A stretch of 64,000 nt of DNA from Eleusine coracana subsp. coracana. Its lineage: Eukaryota > Streptophyta > Magnoliopsida > Poales > Poaceae. Location of the stretch: NCBI GenBank assembly GCA_032690845.1, contig CM064417.1, positions 39,624,432 through 39,688,431 of the forward strand, written 5' to 3'. Shown in pieces: positions 59,299-64,000 of this stretch; the first letter of the stretch is position 1; each line of letters opens with the position of its first letter. Made by a program: the position numbers and the translations under genes. The notes under the pieces are model-generated. The model was not told the origin of the DNA and ran no database searches. It saw nothing but the letters and a program-made list of their open reading frames with translations.

Positions 59299-61766
59299 AT
59301 GGCACAATCCTGGCGGTGGCCGTGTCTGCTGGCCGCGTTGCTCTGCGCGGCGGCCGCCGGCGCCGCGGCGGGGGCGCAGGAGACATGCGCGCGCGCGGCG
59401 CCTCCGCGACGCGGGGCACGGGTGTCGGTGGCCGATTTCGGCGGGACCGGCGACGGGCGGACGCTCAACACGGCGGCGTTCGCGCGCGCCGTTGCAAGCG
59501 TCGAGCGCCTTCGGGCGCCCGGAGGGGCGACGCTGTACGTGCCGCCCGGGGTGTGGCTCACGGGGCCCTTCAACCTCACCTCGCACATGACGCTCTTCCT
59601 CGCGCGCGGCGCCGTCATACGCGCCACACAGGTGTTCTCTCGATCGGCATCTACCTCTCTCCTCCTGCGGCCCTGCCCCTCTGTTAATCCAATGCTCTGC
59701 TCGAGGCCTGGTCGGATCTTCTTCTCGTATGCTTACACGAGTGATCTTTTTTCTTTCTCGATGTCCCGCATTTCCCCCTGTGATCCACATTATTCGTCAA
59801 TAGAGATCTCAAATTCAGAGAGAGGCAAAAAAAAAAAAAGTTGCCCTCTGCTTTGGTCTTTGGATATGTACGTCCCTAGTTCGTTTTAGAGAAGAATAAC
59901 TGGCTGGGTCGGCGTTCGTCTTATTTTAGAATTAGAGAATGATGAAAGAAACTCAGATTTATTAAAGTTTGCGCTTCCTTGGAGCAGGACACATCAAGCT
60001 GGCCGCTCATCGAACCACTGCCGTCATATGGGAGAGGACGAGAGCTCCCCGGCCCAAGATACATTAGTTTGATACATGGCAATGGCCTTAAGGATGTTGT
60101 CATCGCAGGTATTTTACTTACTTAAAATCCTCATAGCTGTTATGGTTGTTGATTCCACCGCAATTCGCTTTGCTTCCGAAAATAGAAAATCCACTATAAC
60201 GTGGTCCATGCACACTCAACTGGGCTACATTATCTCTCACTCAGAGTTGTATCATGGCTGTCATTATGAATTTACAATCAAAGTTATTCAGGTGATGATA
60301 ATCTGGTGCCAAAACTGTGATTTGTGCAGGAAACAATGGAACTATTGATGGCCAAGGCAGTGTGTGGTGGGATATGTGGAAGCAGGGCACACTGTCTTAC
60401 ACAAGGCCTCACCTGCTTGAGCTGAGGAGCTCTTCTGACATCATCGTCTCCAACATTGTCTTCCAGGATTCACCCTTCTGGAACATTCATCCTGTTTATT
60501 GCAGGTGAGCAGAACAAATCTGTTTACATCGGACCAGAAATCCTCAAAATCTACTCGAGCAGTTTGCTTCTTATTTGTGGGCAAAGTTGATGTTGGAATG
60601 TTGACTACTGTCAACGTTTGGGAGAATTTTGCAGTCCAATTGCTTAGCTGTTCTGGCCACATGTTGTTTTTTAGCCTCCAGCAGTCTGTAGGGTATGCAC
60701 TTGTACCATCATTCAATTTGCAGCATCATAAATTGAGCTACAATTCCAGGCTGGGTGTTTGTTCTGTGAGTGAACCATAACTAAAGTACAGAAATTGCCA
60801 GATATACCAAACAAATCCAGCACATTGATGTAGGTTCATTTTCTTGTTTCTTCCAACTGTTTTTAGCAAATGCGTGCTTGTGGTCCAAAATCTTTGTTAA
60901 TTATTGTCCTAGCTGAAATAAATGTTTTGATAATCTTTCCTGTGTTTGCAGCAATGTTCTGGTAAGAAATGTGACTGTACTTGCTCCACCTGACTCTCCC
61001 AACACGGATGGAATTGATCCAGGTACGGATATTTATTCTTCTCGTCAAGATATGCATTCAGAAATGTACTGCATTGAGGATTGCAGCCCCTCGATTTTAA
61101 GGTTAGAGCTGTGGTCCATACATTGCAGATTCCAGCAGCAGCGTCTGCATTGAGGATTGCTACATTTCAACCGGAGATGACGCAATCGGCATCAAGAGTG
61201 GCTGGGATCAGTATGGAATCACCTATGGCCGCCCCAGCTCCGACATCACCATCCGACGGATCACAGGCTCCTCTCCTTTTGCTGGCATCGCTATCGGAAG
61301 CGAGACATCGGGTGGTGTGAAGAACGTCCTTGTAGAGCATCTGAATTTCTTCGGTTCAGGGTTTGGGATCCATATTAAGACTAACTCCGGCAGGGGAGGA
61401 TTCATCCGTAACGTCACCATTTCTGACGTGACTCTAGACGATGTCCGATATGGCCTGCGGATTGCCGGCGACGTTGGAGGCCACCCTGATGATCAGTACA
61501 ACCGGAGTGCGCTCCCCATCGTTGACTCCCTGACGATAAAGAATGTCAAGGGCCAGAACATCAAGGAGGCTGGGCTGATCAAGGGCATCGCCGGCTCTGC
61601 TTTCTCCAAGATCTGCCTGTCCAATGTGAAGTTCAATGGCGATGATGCCCCGGTCAGACCGTGGAAATGTCAGGCTGTCAGTGGCGGCGCGATTGATGTG
61701 CAGCCGTTACCGTGCACGGAACTGACCACCACGTCCGGGATGAGCTTCTGTACAAATTCGCTCTGA
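59299..61766 (+). CDS. Polygalacturonase-like glycoside hydrolase family 28 protein, 5 exons
   Basis: Exons: 59299-59631, 59988-60108, 60330-60504, 60952-61022, 61129-61766. Total 1338 bases, 445 residues. GH28 enzymes cut pectin galacturonan in the cell wall. Seen: signal peptide (MAQSWRWPCLLAALLCAAAAG), GTGDGRTLNTAAF start of the beta-helix, NTDGIDP (227-233) and GDDAIGIKS (from 249), which carry the three catalytic Asp residues. The usual GHG histidine motif is replaced by FAGIAIGSE and the usual RIK by HIK, as in a divergent plant clade (Arabidopsis At1g19170 group); activity is therefore uncertain. Start: the ATG preceding the signal peptide. An upstream in-frame region is open but lacks a signal. 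Confidence 0.88.
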
Positions 61767-62227
61767 TGCTGAAGTTAGTTGCTTCCTATCACTCTTACTG
61801 CCCAGTTCGTTAAGTAATTCAGTTGATTCATTCTGCGAGGCAGCCGCATCAAAGACGCTGAATGATTTGGCTCTTACCTTGCTATATGAGCTCGACATGA
61901 ATGATTATTATTATGTGGTTCATCAGAGTTAGTTGTGCAAAACGAGACAGAATACGGTAAGCTAATTAATTGTTTCGCGTCATGTTCTATTTCTAGATTT
62001 GTTGTGTCGAGTCATTTGTTCATAAAAATCCCTGTTATACTTGCACTGTATTTTTATATATAATTTTGCCCCTTAAATTATCTTTTGTGTTATGCAATGT
62101 ATAAGGGGGAATTCCCATATCCGCTTTCAGTATCACCAAAGGAAGCAGAAGCGACCCGATTTGGCGATTTTGGTACGTAACAATTTCCTTGAGAGAGAAA
62201 GGAAATGAACCAAGGTGATAGCCGCCC
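61767..62227. other. 3' flank of the GH28 gene
   Basis: Presumed 3' UTR and flank, AT-rich. No other feature seen. Confidence 0.4.
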
Positions 62228-62228
62228 A

Positions 62229-63157
62229 CTTTGGGCTATATCTGGGCATCCCCCCTCGGAACAGGCTGGCATGGTTCTGGGCCCGGCCCGTTAAGGCCTG
62301 GCTCGGTATGGCACATGGGCCCATGCGTGCCGTGCTGCACCGTGCTCCAGGCCTGGAGCTGAGCCCGTAGCATGACCCGGCAAGCCATGTACTGTGCCGT
62401 GTCGGCACGGTTGGCCCGGTAGCACGTTAGCCCAACAGCCCGCATCAGCCCGTGGGCGTGGCCGCTCGAGCTCTTGCAGCAGTGCCAACACCGTCGTTGT
62501 TCGCGGCACCCCCTTGCATCTCCGGGGCATGGTGGATGGAGGTAGGATCCATCGAAGAGCTTGGCGTCTTGGCCATCTTCATCAACTCCCCTTCAAGGGC
62601 CGACGTCGCACACGAACGTAGTGAAGGAAGGAGAGCCGACCGACGATGCCCGGGGGGCCAGATCTAGACAAGGGACACTAGAACTGGGAGAGGAGAGCGG
62701 CGGGCGAGGAGCGGTGAGCGAGGGAGGCGGCGACGCGGTGACGCAGGTGGGTGGGGAGCGGCGAGCGGAGCGGGCGAGGCGGCGGGCGCGGCGCTGCAAT
62801 GAGGCGGGCGGGGGCGGGGGAGCGAAGCGGGCGAGCCTAGGGTTTGGAGAGCCGATGCCCGCTCTCCCATCCGCACGCGCGGGGCAGGGGCGACCGTTGC
62901 TGGGCCGCTATGTGCCTGGGCTGCAGCGGCCTGCCAGCCAATGGACATCGGGCTTCCATGGGCCTCCCTCCATTCCGGGTCAGGCTGCGTGCCGTGTCGC
63001 AGGCTTGCGAGTCAGCCCGTGGCACAACCCGTAGCGTGCTCCAGGCCGGCACGAGCTCGGTTTAGAGCGGGTTGGGCCGTGTTTGGGCCGGGCTTAAACA
63101 TGCGAGCTTCATGCCGGGCCCAATTTCATGGCTCGGATGCCCAGATATACTTTGGGC
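62229..63157. mobile_element. Non-autonomous DNA transposon, 913 bp, with perfect 15-bp inverted ends
   Basis: TATATCTGGGCATCC at 62237-62251 is exactly inverted at 63135-63149. CTTTGGGC flanks it at 62229-62236 and 63150-63157, an 8-bp target duplication (9 bp if an A shared with the right end is counted). Eight bases suggest hAT, nine would suggest MULE. The inside is very GC-rich with GGCCC/GGGCC words and has no transposase frame. Confidence 0.75.
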
Positions 63158-64000
63158 CCATGCCGCCAAACCCAGGGTGTCATGTCGCGCCCGTGCGTAC
63201 GCCTCCAAGGGTGTTATTGGTTTCCATCCCAGTCCAGCTTGGCTCGTATGAGGGAACCAAGCTCCCGCTATACATGCAAACTAGTCATGATTGGTTCATG
63301 TTTTTCTGAAACGAGGCTGAGTGAAGATGGTGATTGGTTTTCATATTGCATACAAACATTCAAATATGGATTGATTGACTATATAAGGCTGGTATATTCA
63401 CCTCTTGTATGAAATGATGAAGTTATCCCTCTTGATCCCAGCAAGTTTCCAATGTTCAACATACAATAGTAATCAACTATAGAAAATGGTCTAAAGTGAA
63501 AAGAGAATAACTACAACCTAAGCAAAGATTAAGAAATCTTTCCATGACCTATAATGCTTTGGCCTATCATCAGCTACCTTATTAAATCTATGTATTTTGC
63601 TTCACACTGAAATGCAGCAAAAGCATCATCCCTTGACTTCAACCCTTTAGGACGTCCACAATATGAGAATAGGAGCCTGTAGTAAGGCATGCTACTTGGT
63701 AATAGCCATTGTGGCAGAGACAATAGTAAGAAAAATAAACTTGTTGCCAGCAGTAAGCTTGCGACCGGCAGCAAGAATCTAAAATACTTTTTCTCTCTCT
63801 TGCATCGTTGATGCCTAACACTGCGTGTGAGAAGAACGATCGGTTGGGGAATGAATTTAACCAAATTGTGGGCACTAGCTTAATAATCTGCATTGTGTGG
63901 ATAAAAATAACTAATGTCTGCAGACACATGGGCTCACCCCTATTACCGAATTTGGTAGTAACCATTCCTGTTGCTCTTATAGCATGCATCTTTGTAGCCA
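63158..64000. other. Unassigned right end of the window
   Basis: AT-rich sequence with words such as CCACAATAT and GCCATTGTGG that could be MITE ends. An open frame on the minus strand (63574-63864) shows no known domain and is probably chance. Confidence 0.3.

Noticed and set aside
59830..59845. A run in GH28 intron 1 as another poly(A) micro-insertion
   Set aside because: No flanking direct repeat of useful length.
62291..63309. Many open frames in the GC-rich right end
   Set aside because: They lie inside the 913-bp inverted-repeat transposon and have no domain or consistent codon use.

Overview
This is nuclear DNA from a grass (monocot). The evidence is GC-rich first exons next to AT-rich introns, GT-AG introns throughout, Stowaway and Tourist MITEs, and Copia LTRs that end in poly(C) runs. 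The LTRs carry motifs of the kind common in panicoid grasses, so a panicoid is likely, but the species cannot be fixed from this window.

Left part (1-26.6 kb). A three-exon grass ARM-repeat/membrane protein gene (1021-5035) and a 5'-truncated, frameshifted paralogue (24285-25665) flank about 19 kb of nested retroelements. These are: a minus-strand Copia LTR with a gag stub (5328-7681); a Gypsy RNase H relic fused in frame to a decayed Copia polyprotein (8275-13072); a 1884-bp solo LTR with 5-bp target duplications inside that polyprotein (9482-11365); a 5' LTR of the same family with a primer-binding site and gag (13372-17076); a long non-coding internal region with repeated polypurine tracts (17077-21160); and a third LTR type (21161-23668).

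Right part (26.6-64 kb) is gene-rich. In order it holds an 8-exon PP2C phosphatase (27143-31897, +); two tandem 10-exon DEAD-box RNA helicase genes of the RH25/26/31 type (32556-35597 and 37813-40640, +); a two-exon plastid class-3 lipase/phospholipase A1 of the PLIP type (44732-47674, +); a 17-exon FTSH11-type ATP-dependent zinc metalloprotease (48631-55988, -), convergent with the lipase and hosting an antisense L1 fragment in intron 9; and a 5-exon GH28 polygalacturonase-like gene (59299-61766, +). All exon boundaries were set by eye from GT/AG sites and reading phase. Each complete model has a length divisible by three. The genes do not form a pathway; they are ordinary housekeeping or metabolic neighbours.

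The most unusual signal is a scatter of five (perhaps six) very short poly(A)-ended insertions flanked by 10-17 bp direct repeats, all in introns or spacers of the gene-rich half. They look like L1-machinery insertions truncated almost to the tail. Other points of note are a coding minisatellite present in one ARM-protein copy and absent from the other, CCGG-rich repeats in the LTRs of three unrelated Copia families, and a cleanly bounded 913-bp inverted-repeat transposon at the right end. I found no CRISPR array, tRNA or rRNA gene and no clearly new multi-gene system.
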